From positions 1-45,512 of the forward strand of contig JALHOG010000042.1 of NCBI GenBank assembly GCA_022843125.1: a stretch of 45,512 nt of DNA. The letters run 5' to 3'. Below the pieces are notes generated by a model. It was given only the letters and a program-made list of their open reading frames with translations, was not told where the DNA came from and searched no databases. Position numbers and translations under genes: made by a program. This document shows positions 8,512 to 17,020 of this stretch, in pieces. This DNA is from Ilumatobacteraceae bacterium (GTDB lineage: Bacteria; Actinomycetota; Acidimicrobiia; Acidimicrobiales; Ilumatobacteraceae). Position 1 is the stretch's first letter. Every line of letters starts with the position of its first letter.

Positions 8512-9996
8512 TCAGGCTCCCAGCCGCTCCAGCAGTTCGGCAGCGGTGGCGCTCTGGTCGATCAAGTTAGCGACGTGCTGGGCCGTCCCGCGCAATGGCT
8601 CCATCATCGGGACCCGTCGCAATGGATCGCGTCCGATGTCGAACACCAGCGAATCCCAGTTCGCGGCGACGACCTCGCCCGGGAACTTCTGCAGGCAACG
8701 GCCGCGGAAGTACGCACGGGTGGTGGTGGGCGGCTCGGTCATCGCGGCGACCGCGTCGGCCGGGTCGACCATCGTGGCCAGCCCGGCGCGTAGCGCAAGG
8801 CATCGATCAGGACGCATGTCGTGGTACTGCAGGTCGATGGCCTTGAGCTTCGCCGAGCCGGGCTGGAGGTCGTGCCGAGCTGCGAAGCCGTCGACGAGCC
8901 GCCGTTTCGCGACCCAGTCGACCCAGTTCGCGGTCGAGTCGGGATCGCGTTCGAGGCCGGTGAGCACCTGTTCCCACCGCACCAGCACGTCGCGCCCGAC
9001 CTCGTCACCGACGACCTCGAGACCGTGGGTCTGTTCGTACTTGCGGGCCCGTTCGAGGAGCCCGAACTGGATCTCGAGCGCCGTGACCCGGCGGCCGTCG
9101 CGCAGCAGGATCGTGCGCTGCAGGGTCGGATCGTGACTCACCTGGCGGATCGCCGACACGGGGCTCGCGAGGAGCCATTCGTCGCCGAGTTCGTTGTCCT
9201 CGATCATCGCCAGCATGATCGAGGTGGTTCCCACCTTGAGATAGGTGGCGACCTCGCTCATGTTGGCGTCCCCGACGATGACGTGGAGGCGCCGGTACTT
9301 CTGCGGGTCACAGTGCGGCTCGTCGCGGGTGTTGACGATCGGGCGCTTCAGGGTGGTCTCGAGACCGACCTCCTCCTCGAAGAAGTCGGCACGCTGGCTG
9401 AGCTGGAACGCCACCTCGCCCGGCTCACGGCCCGGCTGCTCGCAGCCGACCTTGCCGGCGCCGCAGTAGATCTGGCGGGTCACGAAGTGAGGGGTGATCT
9501 GGGCGACGATCCGCCCGAACGGCGTGTCGCGGCTCACGAGGTAGTTCTCGTGACAGCCGTACGAGTTGCCCTTGCCGTCGGAGTTGTTCTTGTAGATGAC
9601 GATCTCGGCACCGTCGTGCATGACCTCACGGGCGTACGTCATCGACGCCCGCACGATCTCGTCGGCCGCACGATCCCACAGCACGGCCTCGGCCGCGGTG
9701 GTGGTCTCCGGGTTCGAGATCTCGGGATGGGCGTGGTCGACGTAGTAGCGGGCGCCATTCGGCAGCACGGCGTTGACGAGCGACGTCTCGATGTCGGGCG
9801 CGAACACGTCGTCGAGGTTGAAGCCGCGAGCGTCGTTCGCCGGCGTCTCGTCCTCGAAGTCCCAACCGATCTTCCGGGAGGTCGCATTCACGTAGGCGTT
9901 GATGAGCATCGACGACGCCGACACCGGGTTGTTGTCTCCCCCGCGCACCACGACGCCGTATTCGGTCTCGATGCCGCAGACCTTCGGGATCGCCAT
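8512..9996 (-). CDS. dop: Pup deamidase/depupylase Dop
   Basis: Deamidates the C-terminal glutamine of Pup and also removes Pup from targets. The 494-residue product is a PafA homologue, with GIETEYG (Glu10 as metal ligand), YYVDHAHPE (Asp87 at the catalytic position) and [18 protein letters not shown] (18 residues). The insertion at about 38-76, rich in Asp and containing GFNLDDVFAPD, corresponds to the Dop loop and is missing from PafA. The ATG at 9996 has TAGGGT at 10003-10008, six bases upstream, so dop is probably the leaderless first gene of dop-pup-prcB-prcA. It is divergent from the oxidoreductase gene at 10058. Confidence 0.97.
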   Translation of the reverse strand: MAIPKVCGIETEYGVVVRGGDNNPVSASSMLINAYVNATSRKIGWDFEDETPANDARGFNLDDVFAPDIETSLVNAVLPNGARYYVDHAHPEISNPETTTAAEAVLWDRAADEIVRASMTYAREVMHDGAEIVIYKNNSDGKGNSYGCHENYLVSRDTPFGRIVAQITPHFVTRQIYCGAGKVGCEQPGREPGEVAFQLSQRADFFEEEVGLETTLKRPIVNTRDEPHCDPQKYRRLHVIVGDANMSEVATYLKVGTTSIMLAMIEDNELGDEWLLASPVSAIRQVSHDPTLQRTILLRDGRRVTALEIQFGLLERARKYEQTHGLEVVGDEVGRDVLVRWEQVLTGLERDPDSTANWVDWVAKRRLVDGFAARHDLQPGSAKLKAIDLQYHDMRPDRCLALRAGLATMVDPADAVAAMTEPPTTTRAYFRGRCLQKFPGEVVAANWDSLVFDIGRDPLRRVPMMEPLRGTAQHVANLIDQSATAAELLERLGA

Positions 9997-10002
9997 GTCC
10001 GC

Positions 10003-10051
10003 ACCCTAACCGCAGAACCGATCGCGTGGTCATCTCGTCCCTCGTTAGCGT
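10003..10051. promoter_or_regulatory. Back-to-back promoters for dop and the divergent LLM gene
   Basis: TAGGGT on the minus strand (10003-10008) lies six bases before the dop ATG, and TAGCGT on the plus strand (10046-10051) lies six bases before the GTG at 10058. Neither interval holds a Shine-Dalgarno sequence. With only 61 bases between the two coding regions, both transcripts would begin at or next to their start codons. Confidence 0.55.
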
Positions 10052-10057
10052 GGGCCC

Positions 10058-11041
10058 GTGATTCCCTTGTCGGTGCTCGATCTTTCCGTGGTTCGCGAGG
10101 GTGCCACGTCGGCCGATGCCCTCGCCGAAACGACCGTGCTCGCGCAGGCCGCCGACCGGCTCGGCATGGCCCGGTTCTGGGTCGCCGAGCACCACAACAT
10201 GCCCACCGTCGCGAGCACCACCCCCGGCGTGCTGATCGCGCATCTGGCCGCTGCGACCTCCCGGATCCGGCTCGGTTCGGGCGGGGTGATGCTGCCGAAT
10301 CACGCGCCGCTCGCCATCGCCGAGCAGTTCGCCCTGCTCGAGTCATTGCACCCTGGGCGCATCGACCTGGGCATCGGGCGCGCGCCCGGCACCGATCAGG
10401 CCACGGCAGCTGCGTTCGGGCGCCACCCCCACGAGAGCGTCGAGCGCTTCCCCCGCGATCTGATCGACGTGATGGGCATGCTCGGCGACCCACGTGGCGA
10501 AGGCGGCATGTGGACCCGATTCCGGGCCACACCGGTGCTCGCCAGTCGGCCGCTGGTGGCCCTGCTCGGCTCGTCGGGCTACTCGGCGCAGCTGGCCGGC
10601 ATGCTCGGGTTGCCGTTCGCGTACGCCCATCACTTCGACACCGGCGCCACCGACATCGCGGTCGGGATCTACCGCGAGCACTTCACCCCGTCGCCGGTGC
10701 TCGCCGAGCCGCATCTGATCGTCGGGGTCGGGGCGATCGCGGCTCCCGACGACGTCGAGGCCGAACGCATCGGCCTGCCGAGCCGGATCCTGCGTCATGG
10801 GATCCGCACCAACCGTCGGACACCGCTCGTCCACCCGGACGACGCACCCACCCACCCCGACGTTGACGCCGCACGCCGCATGCCGACCGACCAGCTCGTC
10901 GGCTGTACCGAGCGCGTCGTCGAGGGTCTGCGTCACCTCGCGCACCGCACACGAGCCGACGAGCTGATGCTCACCGCCGCCACCTACGACGTCGCCGACC
11001 GAGTCCGCAGCCTCGAACTCGTCACCGCCGCCTGGCGCTGA
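10058..11041 (+). CDS. Luciferase-like flavin-dependent oxidoreductase (MsnO8-type)
   Basis: Flavin monooxygenase/oxidoreductase of the LLM superfamily; substrate unknown. The 327-residue product starts with PLSVLDLSVVREG, followed by FWVAEHHNMPTVASTTP, IRLGSGGVMLPNHAPLAIAEQF split as IRLGSGGVMLPNHAP and LAIAEQF, and GRIDLGIGRAPGTD, which is the pattern of the YwbN/MsnO8-like group named by its SVLD start. The GTG at 10058 follows TAGCGT by six bases (leaderless). It is divergent from dop and convergent with pfkA, ending five bases from the pfkA stop. Confidence 0.88.
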   Translation: MIPLSVLDLSVVREGATSADALAETTVLAQAADRLGMARFWVAEHHNMPTVASTTPGVLIAHLAAATSRIRLGSGGVMLPNHAPLAIAEQFALLESLHPGRIDLGIGRAPGTDQATAAAFGRHPHESVERFPRDLIDVMGMLGDPRGEGGMWTRFRATPVLASRPLVALLGSSGYSAQLAGMLGLPFAYAHHFDTGATDIAVGIYREHFTPSPVLAEPHLIVGVGAIAAPDDVEAERIGLPSRILRHGIRTNRRTPLVHPDDAPTHPDVDAARRMPTDQLVGCTERVVEGLRHLAHRTRADELMLTAATYDVADRVRSLELVTAAWR

Positions 11042-11046
11042 ACCCG

Positions 11047-12138
11047 TCAGTCGCCGAGGACGATGCCCAGGTCGCGGGCGGTCTGGATCGTGTCGCAGTC
11101 GAGGGGAACCGTACGCATCCGGCCGATCGCGTCGCCGAGCGGCACGTAATCGACGCCGGCGTCATGCAGGGCGACCATGACACCGTCGTGCCCATCGGCG
11201 ATGGCGCGGATCGCCGCGGCCCCGAACCTGCTCCCGAGGAGACGGTCCTGAGCCGACGGGACACCGCCGCGGACGACATGACCGAGCACGGTGGTGCGGG
11301 TCTCGCGGCCGGTCATCTCGGTCAGCTTGTGGGCCACCTGTTCACCGATCCCGCCGAGCCGCTCGGCCTGATCGATCGAGGTGCTCAACACCGCGCGATG
11401 GCCGTCGGCGGGCATCGCTCCCTCGGCAACGACCACGACCGCGTACGGCGACCCGCGCTCCTCACGGCGGCGAATCAGCGCCGCCACCGGATCGAGCGAG
11501 AAGGGGATCTCGGGGATCAGCACCGCATGAACCCCGGACGCCACGCCGGCGCTCAGCGCGATCCACCCCGCATAGCGCCCCATCACCTCGACCACGAACA
11601 CCCGGCTGTGTGACGTGGCGGTTGTGAACACCCGGTCGATCAGCTCGGTGGCGATCCCGACCGCCGTGTCGAAACCGAACGTGACGCTCGTGAGGTCGAG
11701 GTCGTTGTCGATCGTCTTCGGCACGCCGATGACCGGCAGCCCGGCCTGGCCGAGGCGGTCGGCGATCGCGAGCGAACCGTCGCCACCGATCGAGACGAGG
11801 ACATCGATGTCGGCCTCGCGGAACAGGGCGACGAGTTGGTCGGTGCGGTCTTCGTACACGACCGAGCCGTCGTCCTGCCGCACCGGATAGTGACACGGGT
11901 TGCCCCGGTTCGTGCTCCCGAGGATGGTGCCGCCGCGGTGGGCGATGCCGCGCACCGTCTCGCCGTCGAGCGGTACGAGCCCACCGTTCGGGTACTGCTC
12001 GGGGAACACCAGCCCGTTGAAGCCGTCGCGGATGCCGACCACTTCCCAGCCGCGCCGCACCGCCGCCAATGTGGCAGCACGGATGACGGCATTCAGCCCC
12101 GGCGCGTCACCGCCCCCTGTACTCAATGCGATGCGCAT
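11047..12138 (-). CDS. pfkA: 6-phosphofructokinase
   Basis: Phosphorylates fructose-6-phosphate at C1 in glycolysis. The 363-residue product has GGGDAPGLN at 8-16, GGDGS at 118-122, TIDND with catalytic Asp144, and EVMGRYAGWIAL. Gly121 is the residue found in ATP-dependent enzymes, whereas Lys141 in PKTID is the residue usually found in PPi-dependent enzymes; this mix occurs in actinobacterial group III phosphofructokinases, some of which use ATP. ATP is my preferred donor but is not certain. The ATG at 12138 is used because homology starts there, with GAGG eight bases upstream; the longer frame overlaps mpa. Confidence 0.93.
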   Translation of the reverse strand: MRIALSTGGGDAPGLNAVIRAATLAAVRRGWEVVGIRDGFNGLVFPEQYPNGGLVPLDGETVRGIAHRGGTILGSTNRGNPCHYPVRQDDGSVVYEDRTDQLVALFREADIDVLVSIGGDGSLAIADRLGQAGLPVIGVPKTIDNDLDLTSVTFGFDTAVGIATELIDRVFTTATSHSRVFVVEVMGRYAGWIALSAGVASGVHAVLIPEIPFSLDPVAALIRRREERGSPYAVVVVAEGAMPADGHRAVLSTSIDQAERLGGIGEQVAHKLTEMTGRETRTTVLGHVVRGGVPSAQDRLLGSRFGAAAIRAIADGHDGVMVALHDAGVDYVPLGDAIGRMRTVPLDCDTIQTARDLGIVLGD

Positions 12139-12220
12139 ACGACCATCCTCGCGCGCCAGCGTTTCGAGCGGGTGAACTCCTTCGGTCGCGCGGGCATCGC
12201 CCCGAGCAACGGCGAGCGCG

Positions 12221-13954
12221 TCAGAGGTACTGGCCGGTCTGGACGCGCTCGATGCTGCGGCCGCCCATCGGGCCGTCCTGCTTGCCCTCCGACACCAGGG
12301 TGCGGATGAACACGATCCGCTCCCCCTTCTTGCCCGAGATCTTGGCCCAGTCGTCGGGGTTGGTGGTGTTGGGCAGGTCCTCGTGCTCCTTGTACTCCTG
12401 CTTGATGGAGTCGATGAGATCCTGGGTGCACACGCCCTTGGCGCCGCCGGCGATGACACGTTTGATGGCGAGTTTCTTCGCGCGCCGGACGATGTTCTCG
12501 ATCATGGCGCCCGAGGAGAAGTCCTTGTAGTACAGGACCTCTTTGTCACCGTTCTGATAGGTGACCTCGAGGAATCGGTTGGCATCGTCGTCGCGGTACA
12601 TCTCCTCGACGGTGCGATCGATCATCGTCGGGACGTCCTCGGCAGCGGCGATCGGGATCTCGTCGGTGAGGTAGCGGGCGAAGATCTGCTTCGCCGCTGC
12701 CGCCTTCGGCCGCTCGATCTTGATCTTCACGTCGAGTCGACCTGGGCGCAGGATCGCTGGATCGATGAGGTCTTCGCGGTTGGTGGCGCCGATCACGATG
12801 ACGTTCTTCAGGCCTTCCACACCGTCGATCTCGGCGAGCAACTGCGGCACGATCGTCGACTCCATGTCGGAACTGATACCCGACCCGCGGGTGCGGAACA
12901 TCGAGTCCATCTCGTCGAAGAAGACGATGACCGGCCAGCCTTCCTCGCTCTTCTCACGCGCTCGCTGGAACACGAGACGGATCTGGCGTTCGGTCTCGCC
13001 CACGTACTTGTTGAGCAGCTCGGGGCCCTTGATGTTGATGAAGTACGACCGGCCCTTGCCCTCCCCGATCTGATCGGCGACCTTCCTGGCGAGCGAGTTC
13101 GCGACGGCCTTCGCGATGAGCGTCTTGCCGCACCCGGGCGGCCCGTACAGCAAGATGCCCTTCGGGGCCGGCAGGCGGTGCTCGGCGAACAACTCCTGGT
13201 GCAGGAACGGCAGCTCGACGGCATCGGCGATCGCCTCGATCTGGGTGTCGAGGCCACCGATGTCGGCGTACGAGATGTCGGGCACCTCTTCGAGCAGCAG
13301 GTCTTCCACCTCGGGTCGGGGGAGCTTCTCGAGCAGCATGTTCGACCGCGGGTCGAGCCGGAGGAAGTCGCCGTTGCGCAGGCGCACGCCGCGCAGGACG
13401 CTGGCCAGTTCGCAGACACGCTCCTCGTCGGCTCGGCCGACGACGACGGCTCGTACGCCATCCTCCATCACATCCTTGAGGGTGACCACCTCGCCCGTGG
13501 TCTCAGGCGTGCGGGCCTCGATGACGTTGTAGCTCTCGTTGAGCGCCACCTCGGCCCCGAGGTCGAGCAACTCGTGCTCGATGTCGGGATGGAGCTGCAC
13601 CTTCATCTTGCGACCGCTGGCGAGCACGTCGACGGTGCCGTCCGGGTTCTTGCCGACCACGACGCCGTATGCGTTCGGCGGCTGAGTGAGCTTGTCGACC
13701 TCGTCGCGCAGCGACGCGATGTGCTCGCGCGCCTCGCGCAGGGTGTAGCTCAGCTTCTCGTTCTGCGCCGTCTTCTGAGCGAGTTGCCCCTTGGTCTCGA
13801 GCAATCGCTCTTCGAGCGAGCGGACACGATTGGGGGTGTCGGCGAGGCGGGAACGGAGGTGCGCGTTCTCCTCGCCGAGCAACACGAGTTGCGCCTCGAG
13901 CGCGCCTCGGTCGTCCTCTCGGTGCTCGTCGTGCCGTCGATCCGGATCCGCCAC
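12221..13954 (-). CDS. mpa: Proteasomal AAA+ ATPase Mpa/ARC
   Basis: Hexameric unfoldase that binds Pup and feeds substrates into the proteasome. With the GTG at 13954 the product has 577 residues: coiled coil at about 20-90, OB-type interdomain region ([21 protein letters not shown] split as [11 protein letters not shown] and [10 protein letters not shown]), Walker A GPPGCGKT at 271-278, Walker [11 protein letters not shown] at 342-351, and a C-terminal QYL, the tail that docks into the proteasome alpha ring. GTG is preferred over the ATG at 13993 because GGGGGAGG lies four bases before it, and the ATG lies inside a TATGGT -10 candidate (13989-13994). It lies upstream of pfkA on the same strand. 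Confidence 0.96.
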   Translation of the reverse strand: MADPDRRHDEHREDDRGALEAQLVLLGEENAHLRSRLADTPNRVRSLEERLLETKGQLAQKTAQNEKLSYTLREAREHIASLRDEVDKLTQPPNAYGVVVGKNPDGTVDVLASGRKMKVQLHPDIEHELLDLGAEVALNESYNVIEARTPETTGEVVTLKDVMEDGVRAVVVGRADEERVCELASVLRGVRLRNGDFLRLDPRSNMLLEKLPRPEVEDLLLEEVPDISYADIGGLDTQIEAIADAVELPFLHQELFAEHRLPAPKGILLYGPPGCGKTLIAKAVANSLARKVADQIGEGKGRSYFINIKGPELLNKYVGETERQIRLVFQRAREKSEEGWPVIVFFDEMDSMFRTRGSGISSDMESTIVPQLLAEIDGVEGLKNVIVIGATNREDLIDPAILRPGRLDVKIKIERPKAAAAKQIFARYLTDEIPIAAAEDVPTMIDRTVEEMYRDDDANRFLEVTYQNGDKEVLYYKDFSSGAMIENIVRRAKKLAIKRVIAGGAKGVCTQDLIDSIKQEYKEHEDLPNTTNPDDWAKISGKKGERIVFIRTLVSEGKQDGPMGGRSIERVQTGQYL

Positions 13955-14090
13955 AGGTCCTCCCCCGTTCGTGAGCCAGTAGTGGGCGACCATACACGGC
14001 AGTTCCCCGTGGGGCGCATCATCGAGCGGCAGGAAACGCAGCCGTCACACTCGATCACCACACAGGGCGACACGACCCTGCGCGGGGCGG

Positions 14091-14471
14091 TCACACGAGG
14101 GCTGCGACGGTCGCGAGCACCTGCGCCCACGTCGTCGCGCCGAGACCTACCACCCAGGCGGCACGCCCGGCAGCGAGCGCCCAGCGTGCCGTCAGCACCA
14201 GACCGCCGGCTGCGGCGAGCTCGATGATCAGCGCCAGCGTGAACGTGGCGAGCCCATCCGCGCTCCCGTCGAGCACGCCCTCGAACCCGTTCTCGCCGTT
14301 CCAGCCCGTGAGGCTCGTCACCAGCAGGAACCAGACGAACAGCGACGGGAACACCCAGAGGGCTGCTGCGAGCACCAACCCGCGGACACGCCACCGGGAC
14401 GCGCGAGCATCGGCGGCGTCCCACTGGTCCTGCAGCCACAGCGGCGGTGACGATGCGGCCCGCTCGGTCAT
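14091..14471 (-). CDS. Hypothetical membrane protein with three predicted helices
   Basis: Not recognised. The 126-residue reading from the ATG at 14471 has a soluble N-terminus with a WDAADARASRWRVRG stretch and three hydrophobic segments, at about 36-60, 75-98 and 103-126, the last reaching the C-terminus. GAGG five bases before the ATG supports this start; the frame is open to 14564 but the extra residues look like the promoter region of the divergent ferredoxin gene. It lies 136 bases downstream of the mpa start on the same strand. No catalytic motif is visible. Confidence 0.65.
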   Translation of the reverse strand: MTERAASSPPLWLQDQWDAADARASRWRVRGLVLAAALWVFPSLFVWFLLVTSLTGWNGENGFEGVLDGSADGLATFTLALIIELAAAGGLVLTARWALAAGRAAWVVGLGATTWAQVLATVAALV

Positions 14472-14599
14472 GGAGACCTCATCGGCCGCCAGTCCGACAC
14501 ACTCCAGCCCGACTTGACGAGGGAATACGTGTTTTCGCGAGTCGCGCCGGGTAAAGTTCCACACATCAACCTTCCCCTCACGAGGAGAACGACACCATC

Positions 14600-14845
14600 A
14601 TGAAGGTCTGGATCGATCAGGATCTCTGCACCGGCGACGGGCTGTGCGAGGAGATCGCACCCGACGTCTTCACCCTCCTCGACGACGGCCTCGCGTACGT
14701 GAAGGAAGGCGACAAGATCTACGCCACTGCCAAGGGGTTGCCTCAGGGCGCCGAGGGCATGGCGAACTTCCCCGATTCGATGCTCGACTCCGTGATCGAG
14801 TCCGCCGAGGAGTGCCCCGGCGAGTGCATCTTCATCGAGCCCTGA
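14600..14845 (+). CDS. Single-cluster ferredoxin
   Basis: Small electron carrier of 81 residues. Cys10-x2-Asp13-x2-Cys16 and Cys72-Pro near the C-terminus replace the usual four-cysteine pattern; Asp13 stands where a 4Fe-4S ferredoxin has its second Cys, so a [3Fe-4S] cluster (or a 4Fe-4S cluster with an Asp ligand) is likely. A fourth Cys (76) follows shortly after. Such ferredoxins often serve cytochromes P450, but no P450 gene is present here. TAAAGT at 14552-14557 is a likely -10, giving a leader that carries GAGGAG about 12 bases before the ATG, unlike most starts in the window. Confidence 0.9.
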   Translation: MKVWIDQDLCTGDGLCEEIAPDVFTLLDDGLAYVKEGDKIYATAKGLPQGAEGMANFPDSMLDSVIESAEECPGECIFIEP

Positions 14846-14870
14846 ACCGCTCGACACCGAACGTCTGACA

Positions 14871-14898
14871 GCGGCCCGGCGCACCAGCGCCGGGCCGT
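14871..14898. terminator. Bidirectional stem-loop between ferredoxin and trmI
   Basis: A perfect 11-base-pair GC stem (14872-14882 with 14887-14897) around a four-base loop lies between the stops of two convergent genes. It has no strong T-run on either side, as is common in high-GC actinobacteria. Confidence 0.7.
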
Positions 14899-14911
14899 TG
14901 CGCGAGCCGGG

Positions 14912-15733
14912 TCAGCGGCGGACGCGCTCGACGTTGCCGTCGGTGCGCATCGCCCGGCTGCCCTGCCCGAGAAACCGGGCCACGCTGAGAAACGCGGTGT
15001 GCGCGACCATGCGGTGGTCGGGGCGCACTGCCTGGCCGTCGATGTGCCAGCCCCGATGGAGGACCTCGATCGTGCGGGCGTCGATCCACCGCCCCTTCAG
15101 TTGGTCACGCACCTGGGCGGCCTGCGTGATCGACGGGGTGTACGCGACGAGCACCCCACCCGGCCGCAGCACGGTCTCTGCGTTCGGGATCACCTGCCAT
15201 GGCTCGGGCAGGTCGAGCACCACGCGATCGAACGGGCCGAGCGCCGGGTCGATCCCCTCGTAGCTGTCGGCGATGTGCACGTCGTACCGGTCGAGCACCG
15301 ACTCGCCGAGGAACTCGCGGACGTTGGCCTTGGCGCGGTTCGCGAAGTCTTCGCGGATCTCGTAGCCGACGATGTCGGCACCCCAGCGCAGCATCGTCAT
15401 CGAGAGCGCGCCCGAACCGATGCCGGTCTCGAACACGCGCATCCCCGGGCCGATGTCGGCCAGCATGCAGATCGGCGCGAGGTCTTTCGGATAGATCACC
15501 TGCGCGCCGCGCGGCATCTCGATCACATAGTCCTCGAGGGTCGGCCGCAGCACGGTGTACTCGGCGCCCTTCGTGCTGCGCACGACCGCTCCCTCGGGCT
15601 GCCCCGAGACGTCGTCGTGCGGCACGAACCCAGCGTGGCTGTGGAACTCGCCGCCCTCTTTGAGGGTCAGCAGGTACCGCCGCTTCTTCGCGTCGAGCAG
15701 CATCACCCGTTCGCCGTACGCCAACGTGCTCAC
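14912..15733 (-). CDS. trmI: tRNA (adenine-58-N1)-methyltransferase TrmI
   Basis: Methylates A58 in the T-loop of tRNA using S-adenosylmethionine. The 273-residue product resembles the mycobacterial TrmI in order of motifs: FHSHAGFVPHDD in the N-terminal domain, IYPKDLAPI, motif I as FETGIGSGALSM, and DLPEPWQVI. The GTG at 15733 overlaps the stop of the thiolase gene by four bases (GTGA) and has GGAAGGAC about eight bases upstream, so the longer reading into that gene is rejected. It is the last gene of the run from 18499 and directly follows the TtuA-like gene, whose product acts on a neighbouring T-loop position. Confidence 0.94.
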   Translation of the reverse strand: MSTLAYGERVMLLDAKKRRYLLTLKEGGEFHSHAGFVPHDDVSGQPEGAVVRSTKGAEYTVLRPTLEDYVIEMPRGAQVIYPKDLAPICMLADIGPGMRVFETGIGSGALSMTMLRWGADIVGYEIREDFANRAKANVREFLGESVLDRYDVHIADSYEGIDPALGPFDRVVLDLPEPWQVIPNAETVLRPGGVLVAYTPSITQAAQVRDQLKGRWIDARTIEVLHRGWHIDGQAVRPDHRMVAHTAFLSVARFLGQGSRAMRTDGNVERVRR

Positions 15734-16788
15734 TGCGCCGTCCTTCCGTCTGCGGTGGCCCCTGGCGAGGCCGCCGACCCTGCGGCCAGCCGGGCGGCAC
15801 GGTATGCCGTGCGAGCGCCGCCGTGCAACACCAACTCGACGGGCACCGGGTCGTGGCCCGCCACTCGCCCGCGCAACCGGCAGAAACCGCACACCGGGGC
15901 GTCACCCGAGTCCGGCTCGGTCGTCGGGGCGCCGCAGGATGAGCATGCGACCAACTCACCGGCGGCGGCGCGGCTGTGTGACGCGAGGATCGGTGCCATC
16001 CGCTCGATGAAGTTGAGGTAGAACGCCGACTTCGAGCCGGGCGACTGGCGCTCGATCGAGTTGAGCGCCTCCTTGTACCCGAGGTGCTTGTTCCCGACCG
16101 CCATCGGGCACTCCTCGACCTGATAGTCGATGCCGCGCACGATGCACCACGCCGCCATCTCGCGCTCGGTGAGCCGCACGAGCGGCTTGACCTTCTTCGG
16201 GAACCCGTCGCGTGCCGGCAGCACCGGCAGCTGCCGGGCGAGATACTCGACGTCCCACCGCAGCGCGTTGCCGAACAGCACCGCCGCCTCGTCGTCGAGG
16301 TTGTGCCCGGTGACCACGACGTCGTAGCCGCCTGCTCGTGCGGCTTCGTCGAACAGGTGACGCTTCGACATGCCGCATGCCGAGCACGGCACGCGCTTGG
16401 TGACCTTGGCAGCGGTGGGCACGTCGTAGCCGTACTCGCCGCGCAGGTCGATCGTGCGCAGCGTCAACCCGCGCTCATCGGCGAAGCGCTGGGCGTATCC
16501 GCCGCTCTCGTCGCTGTAGTCGCCGATACCCAGCCCGATGTACAGCCCCTCCGCCCGGTAGCCGAGCTCGAGCAGGATGTCCCAGATCGCGAGCGAGTCC
16601 TTGCCGCCGCTCACGGCCACGAGGATCCGGTCGTCGAGCGACAGCATGTCGTGGTCCGCGATCGCCTTCTCGACCTGACGGCGGCACAGTTGCAGCAGGT
16701 GTTCGGCGCAGAAGTTCGCGTTGTGGCGTGGTAGGTCGATGATCGCCGGCTCGCGGCACACACGACATTTCGACACGCTGGCAACCAT
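15730..16788 (-). CDS. ttuA: TtuA-like tRNA 2-thiolation enzyme
   Basis: PP-loop ATPase of the TtcA/TtuA/Ctu1 family that activates a tRNA uridine for sulfur insertion. The 352-residue product has an N-terminal zinc site (Cys8, Cys11, Cys27, His30), the PP-loop SGGKDS at 60-65, a CxxC at Cys135/Cys138, Cys227 in EECP, and a second zinc site (Cys282, Cys285, Cys300, Cys303). The spacing of 135, 138 and 227 equals that of the three cluster-binding cysteines I recall for Thermus TtuA (130, 133, 222). The last 49 residues form an extension not typical of the family. It follows the TtuB-like gene by 33 bases and overlaps trmI by four. Confidence 0.88.
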   Translation of the reverse strand: MVASVSKCRVCREPAIIDLPRHNANFCAEHLLQLCRRQVEKAIADHDMLSLDDRILVAVSGGKDSLAIWDILLELGYRAEGLYIGLGIGDYSDESGGYAQRFADERGLTLRTIDLRGEYGYDVPTAAKVTKRVPCSACGMSKRHLFDEAARAGGYDVVVTGHNLDDEAAVLFGNALRWDVEYLARQLPVLPARDGFPKKVKPLVRLTEREMAAWCIVRGIDYQVEECPMAVGNKHLGYKEALNSIERQSPGSKSAFYLNFIERMAPILASHSRAAAGELVACSSCGAPTTEPDSGDAPVCGFCRLRGRVAGHDPVPVELVLHGGARTAYRAARLAAGSAASPGATADGRTAQ

Positions 16789-16821
16789 GCTCGCTCGCTT
16801 CCTGTGGGCGGGCCTGCGGCA

Positions 16822-17016
16822 TCAGCCGCCGGAGATGACCGGCCGGATCTCGATCTGATCGCTGTCGTCGAGGCGGCCGTCGCCGGGCACCAGTGTGCCG
16901 TTGCGGATCACGAGGAACGACTCGCGGTTCATCGACAGCTGGTCGAGCAACTGGTTCACGCTGCACGGGCCGTCGATGGTGACCTCGCGCTTGGGCTGGC
17001 GGAGCCGGACGATCAT
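16822..17016 (-). CDS. ttuB: Ubiquitin-like sulfur carrier, MoaD/ThiS family (TtuB-like)
   Basis: A 64-residue beta-grasp protein ending exactly in Gly-Gly (VISGG), the end that is adenylated and thiocarboxylated in sulfur carriers. It contains the family pattern of an SVNQLLDQL helix and a late D-x-IEIRPVISGG strand and tail. Its position directly before a TtuA-like gene makes donation of sulfur for tRNA thiolation the best guess; ThiS or MoaD duty cannot be excluded, but no thiamine or molybdopterin gene is adjacent. Thermus TtuB also modifies proteins. No E1-like activating enzyme lies in the window. The ATG at 17016 lies four bases after the previous stop. Confidence 0.82.
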   Translation of the reverse strand: MIVRLRQPKREVTIDGPCSVNQLLDQLSMNRESFLVIRNGTLVPGDGRLDDSDQIEIRPVISGG

Positions 17017-17020
17017 CCGA

